DNA of 64,000 nt from Lucinisca nassula (GCA_963580285.1 OY757026.1:50443143-50507142), one strand, 5' to 3'; numbered from the stretch's first letter, positions 10,751-22,301 are shown. Numbers and translations: made by a program. The notes: a model not told the origin generated them from the letters alone.

Positions 10751-12996
10751 CTAGAAATGTGTCCAGACGACACAGATGCCCCCGCCAAGGGCCCCGCCTC
10801 ACCCCGAAAATCCATGTTGCAACAAAATTTTCTAAATGTGTGACCTTGTTATCAGGAACATTTGTGAGAAGTTATATTGAAATTGGTAAAAACTAGAAAT
10901 GTGTCCAGACGACACAGATGCCCCCGCCAAGGGCCCCGCCTCACCCCGAAAATCCATGTTGCAACAAAATTTTCTAAGTGAGTGACCTTGTCATCAGGAA
11001 CATTTGTGAGAAGTTATATTGAAATTGGTGAAAAAATGTAAGCGCTAGAGCAATGACAAAGTTTTTCTAAAAATAGCCACAGTGACCTTGAAAGTCTAAC
11101 TCGCTCGAGGTATTGTCATAAGGAACTTTTGTGTGAAGTTATATTGAAATCAGTGAAAAAATGTAAACGCTAGAGCAATGACAAAGTTTTTCTAAAAATA
11201 GCCACAGTGACCTTGACCTTGAAAGTCGAAATCGCTCGAGATATTGTCATAAGGAACATTTGTGTGAAGTTATATTGAAATCGGTGAAGAAATGCAAGCG
11301 CTAGAGCGATGACAATGTTTTTCTAAAAATAGCCACAATGACCTTGACCTTGAAAGTGGAACTTGCTCGAGATATTGTCATAAGGAACATTTGTGTGAAG
11401 TAATATTGATATTGGTGAAAAAATGTAAGCGCTAGAGCAATGACATAGTTTTTCTAAAAATAGCAAAAGTGACCTTGACCTTTCCCTTGACCTTGAAAGT
11501 CAAACTCATTCGAGGTATTGTCATAAGGAACATTTGTGTGAAGTTATTTTGAAACCAGTGACGAAATGCAGGCGCTAGAGCGATGACAAAATTTTTCTAA
11601 AAATAGCCACAGTGACCTTGACCTTGAAAGTGGAACTCGCTAGAGATATTGTCATAAGGAACATTTGTGTGAAGTTATATTGAAATCGGTGAAGAAATGT
11701 AAGCGCTAGAGCGATGACAAAGTTTTTCTAAAAATAGCTACAGTGACCTTGACCTTGAGGTCATGACCTTGAAAGTTAAATTTGCTCGAGCTATTTTTAT
11801 AAGGAACATTTGTGTGAAGTTATATTGAAATTGGTGAAGAAATGTAGGCGCTAGAGCGATGACAAATTTGTTCTAAAAATAGCCACAATGACCTTGACCT
11901 TGAGGTCATGACCTTGAAAGACGAACTTGCTCGAGATATTGTCATAAGGAACATTTGTGTGAAGTTATATTGAAATCAGTGAAGAAATATACCGTAGATG
12001 CTAGAGCTATGTTATGCGAGGGGATAATTAAAATTTTTTAAGTCTGTGACCTTGACCTTGAGCTCATGGGCATGGGTGGGGGTATCGCTGAATAAAATGG
12101 ACAGGTATCTAACATCATACCAAATATCAACTCAATCCATCGCACGATTTGGAAAATATCAACTCTTAAAATATCTAATTAAAAATTTCTAAGTCTGTGA
12201 CCTTGACCTTGAAGCCATAGGCATGAGTGGGGGTATTGCCAAATAAACATTTGGACCTGTATCTATCATCGTAGCATACATGAGCCAAATCCATAATATA
12301 GTTTGGAAAATTTGAGCTCTTTAAAATCTTTCACATTAAAATTGTCTAAGTCTGTGACCTTGACCTTGAGGTCATAGGCATGGGTGGGGGTATTGCTGAA
12401 TAAAACATTGTACCTATATCTATTATCATATGAACCAAAGCCATCATAAAAGTTCAGGTTCTACCAGGTACAAATACCTTAACTGGAGTCTTTAACATGG
12501 AAAATTTCTAAGTCCATGACCTTGACCTTGAGGCCATGGGCATGGGTGGGGGTATCGCTGAATAAAACTTTGGACCTATATCTATAATCATACCAAATAT
12601 GAACCAATTTCATCAAATGGTTAGGAAAATATGAGTTCTAAAATGTTCAAGTCTACCTGTTACAAAAACCTTAACCTGAGTCTTTAACATTGAAAATTTC
12701 TAAGTCTGTGACCTTGGCCTTGAGGTCACAGGCATGGGTGGGGGTATTGCTTAATAAAACTTTGGACCTATATCTATCATCATACCAAAGATGAACCAGT
12801 TCCATCAAATGGTTAGGAAAATATGAGTTCTAAAAGTTCAGGCTCTACCTGTTACAAAAACTTTAACCTGAGGTTACAGGATCACGTACGTACGTACGTA
12901 CGTACACACACACGTACAGACGGATGTACGCACGTACGCACGTACGGAAAACCCAAAAACTATATGCCCCCGGCATCATATGATGCGGGGGCATAA
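10751..12996 (-). mobile_element. Helitron-like non-autonomous element with tandem arrays (copy 1)
   Basis: On the minus strand the 3' end is a GTGTC...GACAC hairpin, then ATTT and CTAG, followed by T. This terminus is duplicated in tandem (10751-10892, then from 10893). The body holds about eight 140-160-bp units (TGACCTTGACCTTGAAAGTC, GAACATTTGTGTGAAGT, GCGCTAGAGCGATGACAAAG) and then about five 170-bp units (GGCATGGGTGGGGGTAT). The other end is a (CGTA)n tract and a palindrome of the form GCCCCCGGCATCATATGATG. Helitron identity is inferred from end structure only, as no Rep/helicase is present. Confidence 0.6.
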
Positions 12997-14556
12997 AAAT
13001 GTAAGCGCTAGAGCAATGACAAAGTTTTTCTAAAAATAGCCACAGTGACCTTGACCTTGAAAGTCAAACTCGCTCGAGGTATTGTCATAAGGAACATTTG
13101 TGTGAAGTTATATTGAAATCAGTGAAGAAATGTAGTCGCTAGAGCGATGACAAAGTTTTTCTAAAAATAGCCACAGTGACCTTGACCTTGAAAGTCGAAA
13201 TGGCTCGAGATATTGTCATAAGGAACATTTGTGTGAAGTTATATTGAAATCGTTGAAGAAATGTAAGCGCTAGAGCGATGACAAAGTTTTTCTAAAAATA
13301 GCTACAGTGACCTTGACCTTGAAAGTGGAAATCGCTAGAGATATTGTCATAAGGAACATTTGTGTGAAGTTATATTGAAATCGGTGAAGAATGTAAGCGC
13401 TAGAGCAATGACAAAGTTTTTCTAAAAATAGCCACAGTGACCTTGACCTTGAGGTCATGACCTTGAAAGTGGAACTCGCTAGAGATATTGTCATAAGGAA
13501 CATTTTTGTGAACTTATATTGAAATCAGTGAAGAAATATAGACGCTAGAGCTATGTTGTGCGAGGGGATAATTAAAATTTTTTAAGTCTGTGACCTTGAC
13601 CTTGAGCTCATGGGCATGGGTGGGGGTATCGCTGAATAAAATGGACAGGTATCTAACATCATACCAAATATCAACTCAATCCATCGCATGATTTGGAAAA
13701 TATCAACTCTTAAAATATCTAATTAAAAATTTCTAAATCTGTGACCTTGACCTTGAAGCCATAGGCATGAGTGGGGGTATTGCCAAATAAACATTTGGAC
13801 CTGTATCTATCATCATAGGCTCATAGCATACATAAGCCAAATCCATAATATAGTTTGGAAAATTTGAGCTCTTTAAGATCTTTCACATTAAAATTGTCTG
13901 AGTCTGTGACCTTGACCTTGAGGTCATAGGCATGGGTGGGGGTATTGCTGAATAAAACATTGTACCTATATCTATCATCATATGAACCAAAGCTATCATA
14001 AAAGTTCAGGTTCTACCAGGTACAAATACCTTAACTGGAGTCTTTAACATGGAAAATTTCTAAGTCCATGACCTTGACCTTGAGGCCATGGGCATGGGTG
14101 GGGGTATCGCTGAATAAAACTTTGGACCTATATCTATAATCATACCAAATATGAACCAACTCCATCAAATGGTTTGGAAAATATGAGTTCTAAAATGTTC
14201 AAGTCTACCTGTTACAAAAACCTTAACCTGAGTCTTTAACATTGAAAATTTCTAAGTCTGTGACCTTGACCTTGGGGTCACAGGCATGGGTGGGGGTATT
14301 GCTTAGTAAAACTTTGGACCTATATCTATCATCATACAAAATATGAACCAGTTCCATCAAATGGTTAGGAAGATATGAGTTCTAAAAGTTCAGGCTCTAC
14401 CTGTTACAAAAACTTTAACCTGAGGTTACAGGATCACGTACGTACGTACATACACACACACATACAGATGGATGTACACATGTTACTATTGTACGCACGT
14501 ACGGAAAACCGAAAAACTATATGCCCCCGGCATCATATGATGAGGGGGCATAAAAA
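12997..14556 (-). mobile_element. second, tandem copy of the same element, 3'-truncated
   Basis: It starts inside the 150-bp array without the CTAG terminus, then repeats the same order of units as 11300-12996. This includes TATGTTGTGCGAGGGGATAA, five GGCATGGGTGGGGGTAT units, the (CGTA)n tract and the CCCCCGGCATCATATGATG palindrome ending GGGGGCATAAAAATG. The two copies are long direct repeats, differing by scattered substitutions and small indels. Confidence 0.75.
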
Positions 14557-14685
14557 TGACTCAGTACACCACTCCAGTCCAGATTTTACACTGTTTCTGG
14601 AAGCCCTTTAACCCCAAAATCCATCATACTAAGAAGGCTGACTAACAACTGAGTGGGTATGCAGGACATTGCAGGCTGATTGGTT

Positions 14686-14973
14686 GGGTTTAGGTTCAAC
14701 GTCCCCCTCAACACTGATTAGGTCATTTTGGAGACGTTTCTTCCAATTTTGTGGGACTTTTACCCGACATTGAGATGAAATGACATCTCAAGCCCTGTCG
14801 CCCAATGAAACCAATAGGGTTTATAAGCATGGATGGTCCGAATTACACCGCTTTGCCTGGACAGGCTTACATCCTCCAAGTGGTTTACCAGTACTTGTGT
14901 GTGGTCGGATTCAGCTCTGCGTGGAAGCATCATGCAGCCCATCTATTTCTTCAAGCCCGATGGGCAGGGGCCT
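14686..14973 (-). mobile_element. SINE-A, full-length copy
   Basis: On the minus strand: head GGCCCCTGCCCATCGGGCTT, GGCTGCATGATGCTTCCACG, body TTGGGCGACAGGGCTTGAGA, GTCTCCAAAATGACCTAATC, tail GAGGGGGACGTTGAACCTAA. Same family as 8761-9054 and 16144-16416. I see no convincing tRNA A/B boxes, so the head's origin is unclear. Confidence 0.85.
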
Positions 14974-15039
14974 CAGGCTGATTGGAATCTTTACTGAGAG
15001 CCCATGGTCCTGTTTTACCCTTAAGTTCCTATACTTTCA

Positions 15040-15190
15040 GCAAACAGTGTAGATCCTGATCAGATGCCACATTCTGCAGTGTATGATCTGGGTCTAACCT
15101 GTTTTACCCTTAAATTCCTATACTTTCAGCAAACAATGTGGATCCTGATCAGATGCCACATTCTGTGGTGTCTGATCTAGGCCTACCCTC
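15040..15190. repeat. two tandem conserved-mismatch hairpins
   Basis: Two copies (15040-15106 and 15129-15190) of GCAAACAGTGTAGATCCTGA...TGATCTGGGTCTA share the upstream phrase TTCCTATACTTTCA. This suggests a local tandem duplication. The loop arms are partly decayed (CACATTCTG). Confidence 0.7.
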
Positions 15191-15298
15191 AGAGACGATC
15201 GACCCACCAGTGCTGCCAGTACTTTCATTGCTTGTTATGGCATAATTATCGTTATCACTTCTCTTTATCTATTCATAGCTCCAATTAACCCATTTCAG

Positions 15299-15509
15299 AC
15301 CGGAAACCCCTAAATGGGTACCGTCGCAAACAGTGCAGGCCCAGATCAGACGCCGCATTCTGCGGCGTCTGATCAGGGCCTACACTGTTTGCGAAAAGTT
15401 CAGCTATTTTCCAAATAGATTTTGAAGAAAACATGACCTGTCACCCCTAAATTTTGAAATGGACTCCTGCTATATATAAGGAGGAAGATTCTATTTGGTA
15501 CAAAAAGGG
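15299..15509. mobile_element. TTAA-flanked MITE, second family
   Basis: TTAA at 15295-15298 and 15510-15513 flanks ends CCCATTTCAGACCGG and GGTACAAAAAGGG. The GCAAACAGTG hairpin (15326-15392, A-A mismatch) lies inside. A related copy is at 33282-33502. The terminal repeats differ from the 9698-9906 family, yet the hairpin is the same. Confidence 0.82.
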
Positions 15510-15513
15510 TTAA

Positions 15514-16100
15514 GGGAGAATGTTTCATATTTCTCCATTAACACCACAAAAGCCTATGTTGTGCATTACGAAAACATACCTATTCAAATACATCATACAT
15601 GTATATTGAAATTTTACCACAAAAAAAAAAAAAAAAAAAAACATTTGCAGATAAAAACTCTGATATTTTTTTTTACATGTTTCTGCACAAAATCTAGAGT
15701 GTAGGTACTCGTTAGAACTGCCTTGGTATCTGACCTTCCATTACAGAACTTGACACCTCACATGTGACCTGAGCAAGGCTCAAACCTCCAGCAAGCATAA
15801 TATCTAATACACAGTTATGTATTTTTGCAGAAAAAAAAAATGTGAGTAGCTTTTGCGTATAACAAATCTAGTAACATTTTTTTCAGCAAAACAGAGTGTA
15901 AATGCCATACACATGCATTTAATTATCAAAGTTTTTTTACTACATTTTAACAATGTTGCTTATTTTAAAACAACTGGCCCCAAATGTACAGGTGGTCTGT
16001 CTAAAAATTCAGACATCTTGAGAACTTGCTGTAATTCTCCAAAAAATTTAACAAATTTGTTTCACAATCCAGGAAGGTGTCCAAAAGTTGCATACAGAAA
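15514..16100. other. A/T-rich DNA, nothing recognised
   Basis: Contains an (A)20 tract near 15621 and a decayed 'GGTACTCGTTAGAACTGCC' hairpin arm near 15705. Short open frames here have no recognisable domain. Confidence 0.35.
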
Positions 16101-16454
16101 GACAAATGGTGTAGACCCTGATCAGACCGCTCCTTCAGGAGCGAGCGCCCATACCCATCGGGCCTGGAGAAATAGATTGGGCTGCACAGTGCTTCTGCGC
16201 AAAGCTGAAACTGACCAAACTTGAGTATTGGTAAACAGCTGAGGTCTAAGCCTGCCCAGGAAAAGTGCCGCTCCTTAAACCCTATGGGCAGTAGAGCTTG
16301 AGATGTCATTTCATCTTAATGTCGGGTAAAAGTCCCACAAAATCGGAAGCAATGTCTCCAAAATGACCTTAATAGTGTTGATGGAGTGGTAAAAAACTCA
16401 ACTCAAAACAAACAAATCCTTCAGGAGCGGTCTTATCTGGGTCTGCACTGTTTG
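16101..16454. repeat. conserved-mismatch hairpin split by a SINE
   Basis: The left half GTGTAGACCCTGATCAGACC ends at the turn CTCCTTCAGGAG. The right half GGTCTTATCTGGGTCTGCAC resumes at about 16428. Removing the SINE and one copy of its target duplication restores a continuous hairpin with a T-T mismatch. Confidence 0.88.
16144..16416 (+). mobile_element. SINE-A inserted at a hairpin tip
   Basis: A 273-bp SINE with head CCCATCGGGCCTGGAGAAAT, body GAGATGTCATTTCATCTTAA and tail ending ACTCAAAACAAACAAA. A perfect 13-bp target duplication TCCTTCAGGAGCG flanks it (16131-16143 and 16417-16429). The duplication spans the apex of the host hairpin. Confidence 0.93.
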
Positions 16455-16679
16455 ACAAGGCATGTCTGTCCCAATACTTAGGATCATTACAGTATTCTAT
16501 AATTCACAATTTTGCAAGATGCAACCCATACAGATTACAGAGCCTAAGATACCTTCTCCTTTATGGGGCTGCTAGGTTCTGATCCTGTTGTCAACAGCTG
16601 GTCATCATCTAAAAAAAACAAAGATAAAGAAAATGTGTTTGATGTCACAAATTATAAGCAAGCAACATGACCTAGGGGA

Positions 16680-17160
16680 AACAGTAACCATGGTTGACTA
16701 TGGTCATCATGATTTTTTATGGTCTACCATGTTTTTTCATGGTCAGCCATCAAATACTAAGAAAAAAAAAAGAATGTCTGTATTACATTTTTTCATGGTC
16801 AACCATGGTTACCTTGGTTGTCACCAAGGTCGACCATGGCTGTCAGTGATTTGAAAGAGGGTTAAGATAACTACTATGTTTGACCATGGTTTATCATGGT
16901 CAGTTGTCATAAATTTCCTACTAACCATCTTCTGTCCATATGGTGTCATTATGATCAGTAGAAATCAAGGACAAAATTACTACTATGGTTGACCATGGTC
17001 TATGATCATGGGCATGGACAATGGTGTTCATGGTCAACACCTGGGACCAAGCTATATGGTCATCAAATTGCATAGTGCCATTTAACAAAACATGGTCAAG
17101 CATGGTCCCAGGGCCATGGAATACCATGGAAAAATATGATACTTCATGGTAAATGATACA
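16680..17160. repeat. CCATGG-rich degenerate repeat block
   Basis: At least fifteen occurrences of CATGGT, ACCATG or CCATGG occur in under 500 bp, on both strands (for example AACCATGGTTGACTATGG, TCAACCATGGTTACCTTGG, GGGCCATGGAATACCATGG). It looks like a decayed set of short palindromes. The 68-codon minus frame at 16921-17127 is a by-product. Confidence 0.65.
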
Positions 17161-17235
17161 TCATTTTCTTCTGGGTAGCTATGTGATGAGAAAACATGTC
17201 CTTGTTACACCACAACCTCTTTATAACACTTTTAA

Positions 17236-17390
17236 CCCTTATCTTGCTGAATATTCATTTATGCCACACCAATTTCTGTCTATCAACCAATCAAATTACT
17301 TAATGTAATTTATTACTACAAATTCATAAACTGAATGTCAAACGCTGTAGATCCTGATCAGATGGTTTCTTCAGAACAGCAAGATAAGGG
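17236..17390. mobile_element. TTAA-flanked MITE, copy B (internally deleted)
   Basis: TTAA at 17232-17235 and 17391-17394. Ends CCCTTATCTTGCTG and CAGCAAGATAAGGG are perfect 14-bp inverted repeats. The right half of the internal hairpin is deleted. Confidence 0.9.
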
Positions 17391-17639
17391 TTAATGGGGT
17401 CCAAAGCAGAAACTGTGTTAGTTAAACAACCAGGTTATATCCAAACAAAAATGAGTAGACTACATGTACTTGTTACTTGCATGTAATTCTGACAATACCC
17501 TAGAGGATTGGGGATAAATACTTAAGTTTTTCAGGTAAAATTATCAATATAGATCTAATACATAGGCCTAAAATTCATTTTTAACATGTTCCTCTGCAAA
17601 ATACACCCCCAATTACAAAGTGCTTTTTAATATTTCTAT

Positions 17640-17860
17640 GTGTTCTCCGGTATTTTGGTTGCTTTCCGGTATTTTGGCGCTTTCGGATAATTCTAGGCAC
17701 CTCTTCTTTTTTTCATATGGGGCCGCCTCTCTCATTTTTATTTGGCAGTGGCTATACATCCAGTACCGGATGACCAGCCAACTGTACTGGACGGCTAGCC
17801 AGCCCAGGTAGGAATAGCTAGCCGTCCGGTAGTCTCTCATTTCATACAGGGTATGAATGC
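17640..17860. repeat. 'CCGGATGACCAGCC' inverted block
   Basis: CAGTACCGGATGACCAGCC, ACTGGACGGCTAGCCAGCC and GGCAATAGC-type halves (AGCTAGCCGTCCGGTA) form a small inverted structure. A related block lies at 22500-22620. The function is unknown and nothing else is seen between 17395 and 18226. Confidence 0.45.
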
Positions 17861-18230
17861 TGAATAGCACATGTATCATTTTCTGGTGCACTGGAAGCAA
17901 AATAGTTCCTACTTTGAGACTATGTAAATGTCACTGAGAGTCACCTCGTCGGTCATTTTAAAAATAAGGCAAATAAATGCAGGCGTATCGGTAATGCATA
18001 ATTGTCGTATTAATTATGCCTGTGATAATAAAAGCTGTAGTCATGTTTAATTATTTCCAATATTATTTCTTATGAGCAATTACCAGTCGGTAATATAACT
18101 TGATATTTTTTTGTAAGTTGATATACTTTATCTTTCCTTTCTTTATGTAATTGCTGCTTGAAGGTACTAAAACATTTGATCCAATCGTCGCGAAAAACAA
18201 CTAATCAAAAGCAACTTAGCAGTACCTTAA

Positions 18231-18435
18231 CCCTTCTCTTGCTGAATATTCATTTAAGCCACACCCATTTCTGTCTATCAACCAATCAAATTACTTGATG
18301 TAATTTATTGCTACAAATTCATAAACTGAATGGCAAACAGTGTAGATCCTGATCAGATGGCTTCTTCAGAAGCCATCTGATCTGGATTTACACTGTTTGC
18401 AAAGATAAGGGTTGTCGTGAACAGCAAGATAAGGG
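18231..18435. mobile_element. TTAA-flanked MITE, copy C (best preserved)
   Basis: TTAA at 18227-18230 and 18436-18439. Ends are CCCTTCTCTTGCTG and CAGCAAGATAAGGG. The internal hairpin at 18333-18400 is intact with a T-T mismatch (ATCCTGATCAGATGG / CCATCTGATCTGGAT). Confidence 0.92.
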
Positions 18436-18439
18436 TTAA

Positions 18440-19054
18440 AATCCTAAAACATTAGGAGCTTGATGACTTGCAGTTATTCTACTTAATTTTTCAAGAAATT
18501 TGTTTCACGATCCAGCAAAGAGTCCAAGAGGTGCAGATGGAATGATGAACAGTGTAGACCCTGCTTCAGGAGCAGTCTGATCTGGGACTGCCTTATTTGT
18601 TGAAGCCTGTCTGTCCCAATACATAGGATCCTTACGGCAATTGCTCTACTCATCGTGTTTCGGAAACATTGAAAGAACCGTTGCCTTTAAGTGTGCCCTG
18701 CTAACAAGATAATTACCCCCAATTGATATTTCTTTGTACATACCATGCTGAACTGATATGCTCAATAAATATGCTCGCCAAACTTAATGTTAATCTGTCA
18801 TAATTAATAACAAGCTCAACCATTGGACAACCGGTTGCAGATTTTAATAATAATAATAACAATAATAATAATAACTGTCACAGTGCCCGGACAAAGCTTT
18901 GAGTACAACAACTATTGCATCAGGGTCATTTAGAGTTATGTCCCCTTTGTGAAATTTGGTGAAAAAATGGCGACAAACAGGTGATAAGAATACAGTAAGA
19001 GTAAATAAGAATTATATTTTTTAAACCATAAAGTGGGAAATATTATTTGCAATG
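18440..19054. other. unassigned DNA with decayed hairpin and (AAT)n
   Basis: Positions 18535-18605 hold a hairpin of the shared family with its left arm deleted. Positions 18847-18873 are an AAT microsatellite. Nothing coding is seen. Confidence 0.4.
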
Positions 19055-20007
19055 CATATCCTATAGGCCGGGTATAAAAGCCAAGGTCGTGCCGGGCCGA
19101 GTCGCCGAGCCAAAGATTTTATATTTTGTCTCCTGTCACAATGAAGATATATATTGAAGTCAGTTTGGTATAAAATTACGATGAATAACATATTTGATAA
19201 CTGCACGAAGTTTCATCTCTCTACATTGTTTTATTTTCTTGTAATAACTATTTTTCCGAAATAGAGGGGTATAAAAGCCAAGGCCGGGAAAAATGGTAAT
19301 ATTTCTTAATTTCTTACAATCGTATCCATTAAAGTACTTCTTTTTGCCCCGATAATATTTAAATTTGATTATTTTTAACATGTGTGCATAGAAAATATAA
19401 TACACATATCAAAATCAACTTAAATGATCAAATTTCTTATTTTCCAATGATTTCTATTTTTAGAATAACTTTACAAAATGTACCCAAAAGGAAACAAAGT
19501 ATTGTCTACTGCTGGCTGGAATTAAAAAAAAAAAAAAAATTGATTGTTACATTTGTTAACATGTACGTGTATAATAAAATGAAAAAGAAAAAAATGGTAT
19601 TTTTTATTTTTCTTTAATTCCAGATGGCAGTAAACAGAACTTTTTTCCCTTTTGGTCATTTTGGTCGTTTTCTTTAAGGTCCCTTCTTTAATTAAGTCAA
19701 TCTAAAAATAGAAAAAGTTAGAAAATACACATGCTAATGAAATTGTTTATTAGTGAAAAAATGTTGAAGTGTTACAACAAAATTGATTATGTTCTACTAT
19801 TCAAATGGAATATTCCACTAATATTAAATAAACTGTGAACACTGGCCTCAGGCGTTATCGGTAAGCTGGCAAACAATGTGAGAAAATCAGGTCAAACAAT
19901 GCAGGACAGACGCAGATTTGTTTACACAAGTCATTAATTTATGGCTAACTATAGAACCGGTATTTGAATATAAAATTGGTTTTTCGCAAGGTGCATTTCT
20001 TGATCCA

Positions 20008-21260
20008 CATCAGTTGCTTGTTTAGCTTTCGGAAAAAAAAATGCCGTTTTTGTACCCGTTCAAAATGATAAAGAAATACGCTCCATTGAAACCAATAACA
20101 TAAAACGTGTGTGTTACCAGTCAGGTGCATAACCTGAACAAGTTAAAAAAATCAACTCATTTGTGTTATATTTGGTTTTTTGAGAATCGGTAAAAATCGG
20201 CCAAGTTTCTCTTCTTTTTTTAAATTTGCGGCGTTTTGCGTCATTATAACGTTATCGCGAGATTCCACGAGAAGCGCTCTTTCTAACAAGATGGTGGATT
20301 CGTCAAAACGATCGAGTTTTCATTCAGAAAAAATCGTTTTTGAGTGGATTTTGAGCGCCAAAACGGTAAAATTAATGGTTTTAAAACTTCAATTCCCACC
20401 TTATCGCAATTTTGCCGCATGTGGGAACAATTTTAAAATGGAAAGAAGACTTTAATTTGATGATTGAAATCGAAATTCTTTGTACGCATCGTCTAAAAAG
20501 TTGTACGCAAGTGTTTCAAACACAAGTGGGGTGACGAGAATATTAACCCATTCACGTTAATATTTTCGTATTTTTCAATTTAACATAATCCTAAAGAACT
20601 TGTGACATAACCTAAACAAGTTATTTTCTATAGCCTCACTTTGAAATTCAATGGCGGTATGTGACTTTATAACTGTAACAGGTTATAAAAAATAACTTGT
20701 ATATAGGTTATGCACCTCACTGGTTACGCCTTTGAATGAACTATTTTCCAATCATGTGGCTTCAATATCGGTCGTCAATTGTAAACAATGTGATTTGTTT
20801 CAGAATATAGCATGTATAGTAGACTTGTGTAGTCGTGAAATATTATGAATTTATATTCTTAATATTTCGCCATTACATGCATTTATATTTTTTAGAACTC
20901 GGTTCGGCCATATAAGATTTCTAGTTCGAACATGTTTTGGTTCGAGAGTAAAGAAATGTTGTTTTTTTTTAAACGGTTCAAAACGATTTCTTTATTTAAG
21001 AAATATGCTCATTTAAAATCAATGACATAAAACAGGTGTGCAATACGTCCTTGACTGCATTTATGTGTATTGTGTAAACGGAAACCATATGACGTCATTT
21101 TCCGACCACGTGGCTGCAATATCGGTCGCCATTTGTAAACAAAGCAATTAGGGCATTCAGGATACGGATAGTAGACTTATGTAATCGTGAAATAAGAGAA
21201 ATATTTAGATTCTAAACAACATGATTCGGCCATATAAGATTTTCAATGGCTCCAGTTTGA
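20008..21260. repeat. two paralogous direct segments inside the foldback
   Basis: Copy 1 (about 20040-20110 plus 20729-20940) and copy 2 (about 20965-21250) share CAATGACATAAAAC, TGTGGCTTCAATATCGGTCG, ATAGTAGACTTGTGTAGTCG and CGGCCATATAAGATTT. Copy 1 carries the MITE at 20120-20724. Copy 2 is the matching empty site. Confidence 0.7.
20120..20724. mobile_element. MITE with CAGT[C/G]AGGTGCATAACC ends
   Basis: Ends CAGTCAGGTGCATAACC and GGTTATGCACCTCACTG are inverted, and both are flanked by GTTAC. The paralogous segment at about 21030-21055 (GTGTGCAATACGTCC) lacks the insertion. This supports a target duplication of about 5 bp. A superfamily cannot be assigned from the ends alone. Confidence 0.8.
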
Positions 21261-21715
21261 CCATGTTATGGTTTGGGAGTAAAAACAATGTCTGAACCGT
21301 CGATCATTTTTTAGGTCGCTGAATGTTGGTGGAAGTATTTGGACACAGTGCGAATTTTAGAAAGGTAATTTCGGAAGTACATGTATTCAGACAGTGAAAA
21401 AAATAATTAATTTAAGGTGTCCGAATACATACGGTAGATCTAGTCTTATATGTTTGTTATATTTTTCTATTGACAAATTATGACAATAATCAAATTCAAA
21501 TATTTTCAGGACAAAAAGACGTACTTTAACCGATAAATTTGCAAAAATTTAAGTAATAATGTCATTTTTCCCGGCCTTGGCTTTTATACCCCTCGATTTC
21601 GGAAAAAACGGTTATTACAAGAAAATAAAACAATGTAGAGAGTAAACCATCGTACAGTTATCTAATATGTTCAAATAATTTGATGCTCAAGTGACTACAA
21701 AATATATCTTAATTA

Positions 21716-22214
21716 CAGACTTGCCTACCCCTCTATACAGAAAATAGTAAGATCCCATGAAAAAAATCGTAAGATTTCAATTTTATTCGTAAGGGTTTCA
21801 AGGTATTTGATGCATGGTCAAAATAAGTTAACATACAATTACGTTTATTGTTATACTTCAAACCGATGAAACATTTCTTTTTCCCCATGTGATTTTCCTT
21901 CGCAGAGGCATCCATCTTGCTGCTGATACCAAACATTATTTGTTAAATGAGCCGTGACTGGATGCCTTTCCTACTGTTAGCCAATGAAATTTAACTTTTC
22001 ATTTTGTTACGAGAGTAAGCCAAGTACGGTAACTCTTATATTGTTCCGGTATAAGAGCCTGCTGTACCGAACCGAACCACAAAAAATACGCTGAATTGCC
22101 GATTTTTTTAGAACACCGAAAATTGTACGAAATTCATCCACAATCGTAAGGTCGTAATTTAGATGTATAAAAATAGTAAGCCTTCCGACCAAATCGTAAG
22201 GGTAGGCAAGTCTG
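21716..22214. mobile_element. 499-bp MITE nested in the foldback's right arm
   Basis: CAGACTTGCCTACCC and GGGTAGGCAAGTCTG form perfect 15-bp terminal repeats, flanked by TAATTA (21710-21715 and 22215-22220). The foldback's other arm (about 19146) reads straight through the equivalent site (CAATGAAGATATATA on the plus strand), so it serves as the empty allele. Confidence 0.88.
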
Positions 22215-22301
22215 TAATTATAACAGGAGACGAAATATAAAATCTTCGGATGGGCATTTTGGGCCCGGCTGCTCGGCCTGGCCTTGGCTTTTATACCCGA
22301 G

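Larger units (their letters stand above)
19055..22300. repeat. foldback element with 'CGGGTATAAAAGCCAAGG' ends
   Basis: The left arm begins GGCCGGGTATAAAAGCCAAG (about 19057) and repeats the motif at about 19268 (GGGGTATAAAAGCCAAGGCC). The right arm is the inverse: CCTTGGCTTTTATACCCCTC at about 21573 and CCTTGGCTTTTATACCCGAG ending at 22301. Between them lie roughly 2 kb with two paralogous direct segments. A MITE interrupts the right arm (21716-22214). No protein is recognised. Confidence 0.8.

Noticed and set aside
12885..12960. (CGTA)n tracts and regularly spaced units considered as CRISPR-like
   Set aside because: Repeats are long and degenerate, there are no unique spacers of constant length, and the organism is an animal.
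14375..14611. 78-codon plus frame over the CGTA tract
   Set aside because: Translation of the end of the Helitron-like element; no coding features.
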